This document shows, piece by piece, positions 16,004 through 28,690 of a DNA stretch of 64,000 bases. Location of the stretch: NCBI GenBank assembly GCA_963070105.1, contig OY718803.1:831501-895500 (forward strand), written 5' to 3'. Under the pieces are notes generated by a model. It was not told the DNA's origin, ran no database searches, and saw nothing but the letters and a program-made list of their open reading frames with translations. The position numbers and the translations under genes are program-made. The DNA comes from Litomosoides sigmodontis. Lineage: Eukaryota; Nematoda; Chromadorea; Rhabditida; Onchocercidae. Positions within the stretch are counted from its first letter, which is position 1. Each line of letters starts with the position of its first letter.

Positions 16004-16930
16004 TCTTAAAATATTCCTGGAACTTCTGCTTTATCAGATCATTTTCCAGAGAAATCACTTAATATACGAGGACAATTTGAATTGTGTTACATTGAAGTCT
16101 GATCATTTTATTTTTTCCTAATAAGCGACTATCATTTTGATATAACTGTAAAAGTAATAAATCATCGGAGAGAAGGAACAAAATAAACGGTGTATTCGAC
16201 TAAAACTTACTTTACATAACTTTCTTGCCACAGCTACACCCTTCGATGAGTTCCTCCACTAAGATGTGTTGCCGATAGACGCAAATTAACTCATTTAGAA
16301 AGGAAAGCCAGTGTTAGATGTGCACACGCTTGGAAGCATTCCCCTACACGTAAAAATTACTCACTCGTACATCTATCTTTACATTGCAGCGCATTCAAAG
16401 AATTATGCATTCTATGCAAATAAACAAAAATGCACAAAAGCATACACAACATATGAGCTATACGTATTTCCCTTTAATAATCGAATCATGCAAAGGCCGG
16501 AAGTTGCTGCTCTTTCATCTTTTCCTGCTATCACATTCATGTTTATTTGATTAATTTTAGTAGCATTTCAAAGTTCATCAACTAAGCCTCACGCTCGAAA
16601 TATTTATGTACCTAAGTGTTTGAACAATCGAATGCCTATAATCACAATGACAATTAGGGACCTAAACAAAAATTAAAAAAAAGCTTCTTCCGAGGTGGTG
16701 GTGCTCACGGACCAGGCACAACCGCATTCTTCTGCACACGGCGAAATCACGACCCGGGCAAAATGACGTTTCTGTCTCGTTTTCGTTTTGCTTCATTAAT
16801 TTACCGTTTGTCGGTTCTCTTTGTGGTGCCTTTAATTCCGCCATCCACCTGCCAAGATTTACAGTATGTAAGGGATAGCGCGGAGTCGGTTACCTTTTGA
16901 ACTGCATTTAATACTGTTATTTTTAGGAAG
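16004..16930. promoter_or_regulatory. Shared intergenic region between divergent shc-1 and stl-1
   Basis: About 0.93 kb separates the two start codons and should hold the promoters or outrons of both genes. A GC-richer island lies at about 16690-16860, nearer stl-1. I see no clear TATA box and no gene. Confidence 0.5.
16925..16930 (+). promoter_or_regulatory. Probable spliced-leader acceptor for stl-1
   Basis: A pyrimidine-rich TTATTTTTAG ends at 16926, only four bases before the stl-1 ATG. No upstream donor pairs with it in a coding exon, which is what an SL trans-splice site looks like in nematodes. A 5' UTR cis-intron is the alternative. Confidence 0.5.
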
Positions 16931-19671
16931 ATGGCTTTAGTGCCATCGTTGAGGAGAAGCCTTAATTCGTCGTCGTATAATTGTTTGCGAACATATTTAA
17001 ATTCTTTTGAACCGATCACGTAAGCATATTTCTGGGTCTTTTCCACTTACTTCAGCACTGTTCATTTGCTACCATTTACGGTTGATTTTAAATGCCTTCT
17101 TTTGACGCAGAAAATTTTACATTTATCCTTTACGCCTCATTTCAAACCCTCTCCACTTTGTTTCTGTTAATTTAATCCATTCTGTTTTATTTCTGCTTTC
17201 AATTTCAATAAGTGGTTCTCATCGAGACTAAATTTAACTTTAGCTGAGACTTTTATTTCAGGTTAATATCTTTTACAACTACAGTATTTCATAATTCAAA
17301 GCTTCTCAAGAGTTGTGTTTTAGGAATAACACCATACTGACGCAGCGAAGAGGAGCAGTTCGTGGCAAAACTAACTTTGTCATCAATTTCGTCCCACAAC
17401 AGGAAGCGTGGGTTGTTGAGCGCATGGGAAAATTTCATTCTATTTTAGATCCTGTAAGCATTTGTCTCTACGTGAGCACTGTGCTAAAATAAAATGAACT
17501 TTTAATTGAATGAAAAACCGAGGAATTAAATTATAATGATAAAAATTAGTAAATTTCTACTTTGCGGTTACGCTCATTTTGTTTCAAAATTGATTGCGAA
17601 AATAAAACTTTACAGGGATTCAATATTCTTCTGCCACTTCTTGATCGTATCAAATACGTGCAGGTATTGAAAGAGTTGGCCATTGAAGTACCACAACAGG
17701 GTGCTGTGACGAGTGATAATGTGCAGCTGCAAATTGATGGAGTTCTCTACCTACGAGTGGTGGATCCGTACAAAGTACGTAAACTTTTTTCCTCGTTTTA
17801 ATTTTTTTTTTTCATTTTTGATAGTCCCATTATGTTCTGTGCTTCTCGATGTAGTGTATCAATGATTCAAACAGCGGAAGTTGCAGCTTTTCTCCATGAA
17901 ATATGGTTCTTTTGCAAGACTTGATTTGTAGTCGATATATAGTTTAATGTGATTTAATCCAGGCTTCGTATGGTGTAGAAGATCCGGAATATGCGATTAC
18001 TCAGCTTGCACAAACAACAATGCGTTCAGAAGTAGGCAAAATCAACCTAGACACTGTATTTAAGGAGCGCGAACAGCTCAACATCAATATTGTCGGTTTG
18101 TTTTTATAGCAATAGCAGGATGTTTTTCCTATTAGAGTAAGATCGATTTTATGGTACCGGTTGAATTTTTGTCAATTGGTCATTTATGTGTCTCATGATG
18201 AGATTTAGTGTAGACTATTTACATTTTCAGGCTAAAGAGCTAAAACTAATGATTTGGGAGTTTTGATGGGGATTATGCATTACATGGAAAGTTTTAATAT
18301 TTTACAGAGTCAATAAATAAAGCGGCTGAGCCTTGGGGATTGCAGTGCATGCGATATGAAATTAGTAAGTATTTCTTTTATCTAGGTCTATATTTGAGGA
18401 CTTTAAATGTTGAAAATTTCCGGAATTAAATGTATTGTTTCCTTGTTTTTACACTAATCATTTATTTAAAACGATTGTGCTGTACAATAAAATGGAAATA
18501 AATTTGGCTGAGTAGAATCAGTTAATAAGGTATTAATTTCAGGAGACATGACGATGCCTATAAAAATTCAGGAAGCAATGCAGGTCCTTTTTTCTATTTT
18601 TTTAGAACTTCAGTTTGAACAAATCCATTATTATATAACTTTAATTTTTCTTTTCTGCATACTGATTCGTATTGTTATCACAATCAAGGAATACTTACAG
18701 TCCATAATTTAGGTGGTTCCTTTTTAGAAGCATTACAAGAAATGAGTTTTTTTCCAGAGAGAAAAGTGTGAGATTTTGGGGTGAATTTCAGATGCAAGTG
18801 GAAGCTGAACGGCGGAAAAGGGCGGCAATCTTGGAGTCTGAGGGTAAACGTGAAGCAGCAATTAATATTGCAGAAGGTGAAAAACGAGCACGTATTTTAG
18901 CCTCGGAAGCTTCGATGCAGGAAAAAATTAACGAAGCTAAGGGCAAGGTACTATTTGAGATTTTCTTTTAGATTAAGCGGATGAAACGATCTTATCTCGC
19001 AATTTTCCTACTGCTGGTTAGTTCTGATTAAGAGATTAAATATGAACGAGAGGGGTCAGTAACACGATTGTTGATGTTGAGAAATCATTGAAATCAGTAT
19101 CTTGAGGGCAGAACTTTAGATTTTATTTGGAAAATGCGCTATAGAGTGAAATCTATTATCATTAAAACTTTTTTCTGGTTCAGAGAGTCTGTTCCAAAAA
19201 AGTATGCGAGACTGCACCTCTCATGTTGATTGTGCCAGTTTGCAAAAATTATGTAATGAAGCTAATGCTTAATTTTAGGCGGAAGCTATTCAGATAAATG
19301 CAGAAGCTCAAGCTATGGGTATTAAGATGGTTTCGGAATCTCTGAATAAAGTGGGTGGTTCTGATGCTGCAGCCTTATCAATAGCTGAGAAATATGTCAC
19401 AGCATTTGGACAAATTGCCAAAGACACGAATACAATAATTGTACCATCTGATTTGGCAAATGCGAGCGGTATGGTTGCTCAAGCACTGACAATTTATAGA
19501 GAATTGTCGAAGAAGAAGGAACTATTCTCGTAAGTCATCGATTTAAAATTAAAAATTATTGTAAACTTCATTTGAGATTTCCTTAATATTTCTACTGTGC
19601 AATTTTTTAGATTCCCATCGAAACAAAGTGCTATTGAAGCAAAAAATGATGGAGAACGAAATAAGCAGTAA
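16931..19671 (+). CDS. stl-1: Stomatin-like protein 2 (mitochondrial SPFH protein)
   Basis: Nine exons: 16931-17019, 17324-17453, 17616-17774, 17963-18095, 18308-18364, 18543-18583, 18792-18947, 19279-19529 and 19611-19671. They give 358 residues, the usual length for SLP-2/STOML2. The first 28 residues are Ser/Arg-rich with no acidic residue, as in a mitochondrial transit peptide. The SPFH/band-7 domain follows (NFVPQQEAWVVERMGKFH, GFNILLPLLDRIKYVQVL, AVTSDNVQLQIDGVLYLRV). A coiled coil (MQVEAERRKRAAILESEG onward) and a C-terminal DAAALSIAEKYVTAF segment come next. Family members scaffold prohibitin and cardiolipin-rich inner-membrane domains. The exon 6 donor is the weak GTCCTT; the others are ordinary. 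Homology decides that junction (EAMQ|MQVEAE). The gene is convergent with calm-1. Confidence 0.97.
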
Positions 19672-20609
19672 AATTTTATTTTTTTCTGGTCCCGCTGAAC
19701 TATGTGGTGGGCACATTTCATGATTTCCGACAATGTCAAATATCCATCTTTAGTTTGCAATTTCTAAGTTTGTTAATAATCCAACGGTATTTCTGTTTTA
19801 CTTCCGCACTATTTTTATGTTTTTATTTTGCATTAAATTATTATTACATTGCAAACGTGTATCATTTTCTGATGGAGTTGTTAATTTTAAAAAATTGAGT
19901 GTATTAGTGATTTCAAAAATATGAAAATTGTTCTCATCTTAATTTTCTATGGAAAATTGGTCGTAATGGGTCACTGGGCATGCTTAAAATTGAAAGTATG
20001 GTTTTTTCAATGATAGGGAATTTTAGCTAAGATTACGAACACTTAATTTGAATTATTTTAAAATGATACTGCAATTTACTGGTCAAATATTTAAGAGGGT
20101 TCTTTGCATGCTGGAGGTATAAATATTTCTTACACTTTTTACGCATCACGGATCTCTATCAGAATATTTCGCATGACGGGTCTATGTTCTACACTCGATT
20201 TTCCTAATATTTTTGTTACGGAATAAATGTTAAGCTCAGTATTGCTTTGCTATTACAAATTGATATCCGGAAGTTCTGCGTTTTTTCAAGTTAGAATGAA
20301 GGAGTTTTGTTAGTAAGGACTGAAAGAGGCCTCGTTTTAGGAAAGTCTAAATTTCCTGACATTTTAAAATTAGCCTAGCAATGAGCCAGTAAATGCGGGT
20401 AAAATCGCTAATAGCAAATGAGTTATGAACACAAAATATTATCACTGATATGACCGTCCTAAGTATTTTTTGATATATACATATCTAGGTAAGGAAGGAA
20501 GATATTGCCGAAACAAAGCCACTATCAAATGCGCTAATAAAGTTAATTGCGCAAACCTCCGAATATCTTTTATGCTAATTGGCAGGGACTCAATTTATTT
20601 GCATAGATA
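19672..20609. other. Convergent intergenic region stl-1 / calm-1
   Basis: 3' flanks of two convergent genes. An AATAAA lies near 20222 on the + strand and could end a long stl-1 3' UTR. No coding segment recognised. Confidence 0.5.
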
Positions 20610-22356
20610 TTAAATACGAATATGGAAAGTACGGATGAAATCAGGTGAACGCGACACAACATGTTCGAATTCGGCGTATGATATTTGTTCATCACCGTCG
20701 AGATCTGCTTCTTCAATTACCTAGAAAAAAAAAGTGGTCAATGCAAAACTTAGAAAAACACAAATGCTTGTTTTGGAGTGTAAGCAGGAAATCCGCGAAC
20801 AAACAAACATTCACAGCTTTCGCTTAACTTTCCAACTTTCTCAACTCAAATCAAATCCTGTGATTTCATTCGCAATCGATTAGTGACGCAATCAGTCTCA
20901 GTAATTAATTAATACATTGAACAAGGAAAAAGTGATATCGAAAGAGTGAGCATTATCATACCCTTTCAATAATGAATTCAACTTCTTCATCTGACAGCTC
21001 ATCACGTGTTAAGCATCGAATAATTTTGCTTAAATCATCATGACCAAGTTGATCATCACCATCAAAATCTACAAGAGAAAATTTTTCACGTTTCTAAATT
21101 CCTGCACTTCTCACCCTATAATTTTCTTATTTCTATGAATTCAATTATGAAAAATTTGCTTAACAAACTTTCATTTCTATAAATTGATCAAAATGTTCAA
21201 TAATAAATGGTAAAACAAAAGAAAACCAAATACCGTAAATTCGGAATGCGTATTTCAACTTGAGCTGTAGTGGTGCCATCTCACTAAAAACAGAAAACAT
21301 ATCCAAGAAATCATCAAATGATAAATTTCCGGCGCCATCATCCGAAAATACTTGACAAATTCGTCGCCGGAACGGATTCTCCTGAATTTATAAATTTACA
21401 CTTTTGAATTTATGAAAATGAAACTTCGTTGAATTTACGAAATTATGAAAAATTTATGAAAATAAGACTGAATTTATGAATTTATACTATGCCAATCAAA
21501 CAATATTCACATCTTTCAAATATTTCAATGAAATGAAAAAAAATGAAAGACAATACTCTTAGCTCAGGCATTTTCTCGATTTCCTCAAAACACAATGTTA
21601 TAATAGCCGGATGATTTCCTTGCATATTTGTCGGTACTTTAATCGGATTGAGTGCGTAGAAACGTTTGTACAAACGTAGGATATCCTTCCTCGTGAAGAA
21701 TGTACAGTCCTACAATAGAAACCAAATATTTTACAAAAATTAAAAAGTACTCTGCCACTTTTCTTTTTTCAATTCCGTCATTTCTTATAAATTATTTCAA
21801 AAAAGTGAGAACAATTGACTACACTTCCTTTGCATATTACATTTGCGTTTTACAATTCATCATATATATATATCAACGTCAGTCATGCATCAATTCACAC
21901 GCACATTTCAACTTTATTCAAATAATATTCATATGGAATATTAATTTTTTTATTGAAACATTTGTTGTTTTTTAAAAAAAATTAACTCTCTTCACATTAC
22001 TAATGAAATTAGTGTTGCCAACGATTTAATTACCGTATCAGTTAGTGCTCACTTACGCTTTTAACTTTTCTTAAATGTTCGTGAAAAATTATCACTGTGA
22101 TTGAAACGTGGAAGACGCCATCTTACGGATAGTAATCACTTAGGATGAATGGATTACTTTCATATTGCATTTAATAATAAAGGATGAAGTAAAAACACGT
22201 TATCGATCAGTAGCAATGTTTTCCGCATTACTTACCAAAGATGATACGAGAATGGGAAAATTGATTAACCTGATATTCATCAATTTGATCACGCGTGAAA
22301 ATGCCGCCTTTCGAGAATAGGTTCAGATCAGTGAGTGAACTACCGTTATTTCCCAT
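20610..22356 (-). CDS. calm-1: Calcium- and integrin-binding (CIB/calmyrin) EF-hand protein
   Basis: Five exons: 22270-22356, 21557-21709, 21234-21381, 20962-21068 and 20610-20720. They give 201 residues. CIB proteins are N-myristoylated calcium sensors that bind integrin tails, kinases or, for CIB2/3, TMC channel complexes. The N-terminus MGNNGSS fits the MGxxxS myristoylation consensus. [14 protein letters not shown] and [12 protein letters not shown] are family hallmarks. EF3 loop 130-141 ([12 protein letters not shown]) and EF4 loop 171-182 ([12 protein letters not shown]) keep calcium ligands. The earlier loop [12 protein letters not shown] is degenerate, as usual in the family. The C-terminus [11 protein letters not shown] is the classic CIB ending. 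A five-codon upstream ORF overlaps the start. The family is certain; the exact orthology (CIB1/2/3 versus calm-1) is inferred. Confidence 0.94.
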
Positions 22357-22365
22357 AATTCATCT
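22346..22365 (-). promoter_or_regulatory. calm-1 leader acceptor and overlapping uORF
   Basis: TTTACAG ends at 22364. The very next base starts an upstream ATG (22363-22361) whose five-codon frame (M-N-Y-G-K-stop) runs across the true calm-1 ATG at 22356 and stops at 22346. If the transcript is trans-spliced or cis-spliced here, ribosomes would meet this uORF first. Confidence 0.45.
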
Positions 22366-22454
22366 GTAAATGAGCAGAGCTAATTAATGAAATAAATAAA
22401 TGTAGAAGTGAAATGAAATGAAAGATGAGGATAACACTTGTGTAAGAGAGGAGG

Positions 22455-22476
22455 GAGAGAGAGAGAGAGAGAGAGA
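22455..22476. repeat. (GA)n microsatellite
   Basis: About 11 GA units, just upstream of calm-1 (5' side on the - strand). Confidence 0.85.
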
Positions 22477-22626
22477 TGAAGGGTGGTAGTTGGATAGTTA
22501 GCTATTTTACAGCTCCTCTTACAAGCATCATTGGCAAGGAACAGCAAAAGCAAGCTCAGAGCAAACCCCATCCTCGTACCTCTCATGTCAAACAATAAAA
22601 TTTTACTAAATTCCCTCCTCTCCACT

Positions 22627-22712
22627 CATCCATCCATCCATCCATCCATCTAACTAGCCATTTATCCATCTAGCTATCTAGCTAGTTAGCTAGCTAGCTA
22701 TTCAGCTATCAT
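22627..22712. repeat. (CATC)n tract grading into CTAG-rich palindromic repeat
   Basis: Six CATC units are followed by repeated CTAGCTA / TAGCTAGC palindromes. Confidence 0.85.
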
Positions 22713-25700
22713 TACAATTGATCTTATCCATCTCTTGCAGTTTTTTCATTTAATGGTTGAACTTGAGAGTACAAATGGATTTTCAATGATTTTATTATGA
22801 CGTAAAACAGAGGATTACGTTGCTTACGACAAATATCTTTTATAGTTATAGTTCAAAAAAAAAAAAGAATCATAATTTTGATTGTGATATTTCAAACTTT
22901 TCAATTTTTGATGATCGGATATTTCGGGAATGTTTACTTCTGCTCTCTCACATAGACATTTATATTTCTTTTAACAGTTCAAGAGAAGGAGCAAAAATTG
23001 ATTTCTTTTCCTTTTTTTTCTCTTACATTCTCATTCATTCAGTTAGCTTAAAATGCAAACAATAATTAATTTTCGAAATTATTTAATAAATATCTAAACG
23101 TCTGAAATTTAATTTGAAAAGTGATAAATAATACTTTCAGTTGCAAATACAAGGTATATCCATTGTGATAAAGATATCGTAAGTGTTGTGAAATATTGAT
23201 ATAAATTTGAGTTTTAGATTAGCTTAGTAACAACCTTTTCATTCATGTGAAAATCAATACATTGATAAACCTTTGCTGATAAGATTGTTATCATCGATTA
23301 GGTGTGCTAGCTCATTGAGCGTTACGAAATTTGCTCGAAAAAAATTCAAAAAAAAATTTCATCTACAAATTCATACGATTGTATCAATTGAAGTTTAATC
23401 TGCAAGTTCGTTCATTTGAGCGAAGTTTGAAATTCAAACGAAATGACAAGGTCAAATATGCTAATTAATTTAAAATCACTTTTCTTTCTCTCCAATTAAT
23501 ATTTTCAGGATAGATGGAGCAGAATTGCGAAAACGAGAACATACCGAGATGGTTAATGTAACGAAAAAACTCTTGCCTTGTAGATTCAACTAATTAGATG
23601 ACATGAAAATGATTATAAAATGTTAACTAATTAATTAGCAAACAGAATATTTCCAAAGTTTGATCGCAAAAAATTTGAATCATTTATTTGATATTTTGTT
23701 ATTGAAATGAAATTTTGACGAAAATTCATTCAGAATTATTTTCTAAGCAGAAATGAGATTTTAGGGTAATTTTATTTTTACTGAAAGTGACCATTGGTGT
23801 TACGGGTCAAGTGGTCATTGCTATAAAGAAATTTTTATTGTTGCAATCGCGATAGCTCAACTCCTTCTCCCAAATAAGTGTTCCTGCCTTAGCGGAGTAG
23901 TGTATTTGCATAATTATTTAACAAATAAGGTTATCACTCTCTCTTGTCGAAGTGATGCTGCTGATCGGTGCGAATAATTTAGGACTGTTTTAGAGCAGCA
24001 CAAATCAGTGGATTAGCATTTCTCCCATTTCTGAGTTGTAAGCTACACGAATGTTAGTTTACGAGTTTGCAAGCTACCAGCTCATTTCTTTCAGTTAAAT
24101 TAGAAATGATGAAATTTTTTCGCTTTTTGTTAGAAAAAGATTTTGTTGGACAAACAAACAAACAAACAAAAAAATGGGTGGAAATAAAATTTTTCATTTC
24201 AAAAACAATTTGCATATGAATTGACATTGTGTGCAATGTTGGAACAACTGAATTTACTTCGCATATGATGCTTTATTCGAGAAAAATTTACCAATACAAA
24301 TTATTTCCATTACTTTAGCATATCTGTTATGAATTAATTTAGTGCCCGAATGTAGTAAAGTGTGAAATTATAAAACAGTTAAATTGCAGGCTAGGATTTT
24401 GCATAATAAAATGAATAATTTGAGGAATGTGATTTTTTGGCAGATAAAATAAAAGGTTAAGTTTTTTTGCTGGTAATATATTTGAAATAATTTGATGAAT
24501 CATAAATTATCAATGCATGCACAATCGTTGCATTTTTGTTAAATGTATGAAATGCTTTTTTTTTTTCTCTTTAATTTGCTATTTTGTAACGCAAACGCAA
24601 TAAATTTGCGTATTCTGCGATGAAAAAAAACATTACGTGTTATATAAATGTTTTTTTTTTGCTATAAAAAAGGAGAGGAACATATTTTGTTAAATTTTCG
24701 TTTTTTCATTTTATGTATCGCTAAGCGCAATTGTCTTCTCAGTGACGCATACAGCGAAACGAACTATTCAACAAAAATAGCAAACATGAAATCCATCATT
24801 TATATTCCATCATTTATTTCATTCTTTTCTCACTAATTTTTCCATTTTTTTGTGCCCTTTTAACTGACAGTGATCGATGCAGAATTTCGGCTTTATTAAC
24901 TAATAAGATTAAATTTAATTATTTAGCAACTAATGAAGTTAATTATAAGTTAGAACATTTTTTACTTTTCCAAAGAAATGTGCGAAAGTTGCAATTTTGC
25001 TCTTTTCGAATATTCATCAATGATAAACTGTAATTGTTGAAAATTTTTCCAAATTAAATTTCACTTTTCACTTGTTTTATAGCAAATTTTATGCGTTCAT
25101 TTCTTTCTACTGCGTGGATGACTGAACTAAAATTTCCAGATCTAAACTGCTTTTTAACCATTTGAAATGCAAATGTTGAGCATTCTGTGTTTAATAATTG
25201 CACAAAAATGTTCTGTAATTACCTTGATGATTTAAAAATTTTTCAATCTATCGAATGAAATCCGTAAAATACCTCAAACACAACAATTACTAACTTGTTA
25301 CACGCAATACTTCATTCAATAAATTGTAAATATTTGTCTGTAAAAAATTTGAAATTAAAAAAAAAAGAGAGAAGCAGTGAAATAAAAGTGATTGTTGAAT
25401 GCGAAAATTGAGCAATTCATCCTTTCACACAAAGAACTGATTGTGATAAATGCTGAAATTAATCTTCGAACGGCAAGAGTTATAACAACAAATGATAGGA
25501 GAAAAAAAGGGCATGTTGAAGAGTGAGTTACATTTTGCTACAAAAAATTTGTCACCACAAAATGTTTCCAAAATTTAAAATTTATTTGTAAATTTAATTA
25601 CAAAAATCAACACTTCACGTCACACATCACCTCAATGCTATCAAAATAAATTAAGGAGTATAAGAGAGAAAAATCTATTGTATTACATATTAATTACTGT

Positions 25701-27510
25701 ATATGTGGCATAATACTTCGATGAGTTACTGGAGCTCAACTGTTCGTCAAATTTTACTGTAATTATTTTAATGAAACTAAAATTTGACATCATGGATGTT
25801 TGCTGCGTAATAAATGTTTGACATAATTAATTATCAATTCTGCTTGGTTCAATCATCTAGCAATGCAAGAGCAGTATTGGGTGATTGCTTGTTGAAATTG
25901 TGTAGCCTGTGGCACGCGACAATAATTTTGCACGCACAATTTTCTGCAAATTGACTTATTTCAGGTCGAGTTGTCATCAGTGTTTGATAGTGACGAAAAT
26001 TAAACACATCCGCCCACGCACTCACCCACGCAACCACCCACACACATCGACTTACGCACGGTTACAGCTAATGAGTGGATAAATTAAAAAAAAAAAGCAA
26101 CACGAGTGGTACCAAATAAGCTAATTAAAAAGTACAAAGCATTAACTTAAACTTTGAAAAACAGCCTTCAACTGTTTCACTAACAATATTTTTCTGTCCT
26201 TGTAATTCAATTTATATTTTTTACGCTAATTTTGTAATTAATACTTTTGTTCCACCAGCTGTCTTCTTTTTTTCTGAAATAGCCTTCATTGCTTTTAATT
26301 ATTTGATTATTGTCAGTGAATGTAACGAAATTTAATTAACTCAAATCGAAATCAAAGCAATTTGATTTTACCCTCAAATTTAATTTCATGCCTACCCAAA
26401 TTCATTTTGATGAAATAGAAAACAGAAAAAAAAGTTTGTTGACAATGTATGGCATTTCATTCTCATTCATTTCATTTTTTCACTTTTCTTTTTCCCTTTT
26501 TTTTTCAAATTTCATTTTTTATTTTGCTGAAGCAAACATTTCATTCCAAGCATTGGTGGTGGTAGCTTTTGGAACAATTTCATACAACAATGCTACTGCT
26601 TTGTCAGAAATTTGACGATTTTCAAATGAATAAATGAAATGTAAAAGGTCGGTTAGGGAAATATGCCATTGGTAAAATATAATTCGTTAATTACATTCAT
26701 CTAATTCCTTTCTCTCCCTCCCATCTCCTCTCCTCTCTTCACTTCTCATATGATATTCAATTCATTTCATACTGTTATCATTCACCACATGTTTGCTATC
26801 AAAATTTTATTTGCAAAAATTTTGCCAACAATTTTTTTTATGCAAATAAGTTTTACACTTAACTTTTTCTCTTTTCCTATTTACGTGGAATTTTTCCCAT
26901 ACGTTTGATAAAAACGTTTAATGCACGTTTGCTTCTACTATGTTGAAAGTGCTATAAAATTTCATTTTTTGTTTTGCCAATTAACTCAAATTTTAAACTA
27001 TTTGTTTGTCTCGCTCATTTTTTAAATCTTATTAATAGTACTTTTTTGGAAATATATGCATTGTGTGAAAGAGAAGAAAGAAATTTAAAATGTAAAATAA
27101 TTGGCAAAAATAAAACAAAAACATCGTGCAATGCATGATAAAATCAGTGGTTCAAATTATTAATGCAACAAAAAAGGAATAATTGTTGCTAACTTAAATG
27201 TCATTTTCATTTTCGAAAAAAAAATCCATTAAATTTTTAATTTAATTCAGAAATTAATTTATTTTTCACTTTGCTTTTTTGAACAATTTGTCATTTTTCA
27301 CAAAGCTTAGCAAGCCGCTTGAAGAAATAGGTAATGCAATTAGCAATTTATAGAAACTGAAATTTCAATCAAGTATGAAATTTTAATCAAATGTAAATCA
27401 AGCATGAATCACAGCGATTATTAAAATACAATGAGATAGTAAAAAAAAAGAACGAAAGAGACTTTTTATGAGTCTTTTTTATTTTATTTTTATGTGCAAG
27501 TTCTGTATGC

Positions 27511-27512
<2 letters not shown>

Positions 27513-27567
<55 letters not shown>
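27513..27567. repeat. (TG)n microsatellite
   Basis: About 27 uninterrupted TG units. Confidence 0.95.
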
Positions 27568-27570
<3 letters not shown>

Positions 27571-28436
27571 CGGTTGTGTGTCGTACGGAGCTTTTTTGAC
27601 GAAGCACAGATGTGGTTTGTGCTTAATAGGATGTTCGGACACCTAAATGTACCAGATGACCCTAATGTGACCTTTTTAACTTTCTTATCATTCCTTATCA
27701 GTCATCACACTCACTCGGATAGCTTACACGTCCCACCGCCTTTTTATTTGTGCAGAAATTAGCAACTTCAAATTGCTTCCTTTCTCTTCACTTTTATTTT
27801 CTCCACCGAAGGGTTTTTAGTGGAAGGGGGAAAAAAAAACTAAACGTATTTCATCAATGAGTAAATTTGACTCATTGAAAAAATACGCACATATCTCTTA
27901 TTACCGACATGTCTGCATGTAGTCGGCAATTTGAACGCCATTGCGCACCCTTTTTTTGCACATCAAAAATTTAATTTAGAGAGATTTCTGAATTCATTTC
28001 GAAAAATTTCAGTTAACATTTCTGCATCATTTATTCATAAGCATGCCAACATACCTAAGAAGTGAATATCACTGCTGATATCACACGAATGCTATCAATC
28101 TTGAATTATCGATGAGATTGTGTCCATCGAATTATCGTGTTGTTTTCGCTACTTTTGAATTTACAGAATTCGCAATTTGTAGCGCTAATGAGAATAAGTG
28201 TTTTTAGGCATGCACTTCACGGTTCGATTTTAATAATTATTTTTTTATTGGAAAAAATTAAATTCGTCCTCCTTGGCTTTCCCTGCTTTTTGGATGATCC
28301 TCTCTCTCTTCTGCCTGCTAGTTGGACAAATGTATATCAGCATCCGATAAGTTATACAATTTCTGAGAGTAAGTTCATAATAACACGTGCCACGTAGAGA
28401 TGCGCATGCTAACAAGTGAACACGTGATAGCGACGG

Positions 28437-28690
28437 TTAAACATTTGCCCTCACGCGGATTGGCAACGTGACGATGCCCCCTCCCCCACTCTCCAAACTA
28501 TTATTCATCTGATCAGCAGTTTGGGATGAGAGTGAGGTGCCACCGAATGCCAGAACAGTCTCGGAGCTTCCGCACGCGTAGGTGTCCGGACCAGGAAGTC
28601 GTTCCGGTTTTGGAGGGAAGTGGGTGAGATGAAAAGGGTCCGTTTTTAGCTGCAATTTCATGCCGCTTTGTTTTGCTCGCCGATACGTGA
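28437..28690 (-). other. GC-richer island with open - strand frame
   Basis: On the - strand this segment is open and much less AT-rich than its surroundings. It encodes a Pro/Ser/Gly-rich stretch (HFPPKPERLPGPDTYACGSS, then SLESGGGGIVTLPIRV) ending in TAA at 28437. It could be the last exon of a - strand gene whose other exons I could not find. It could equally be a promoter island 0.9 kb upstream of bre-4. No domain is recognised. Confidence 0.2.
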
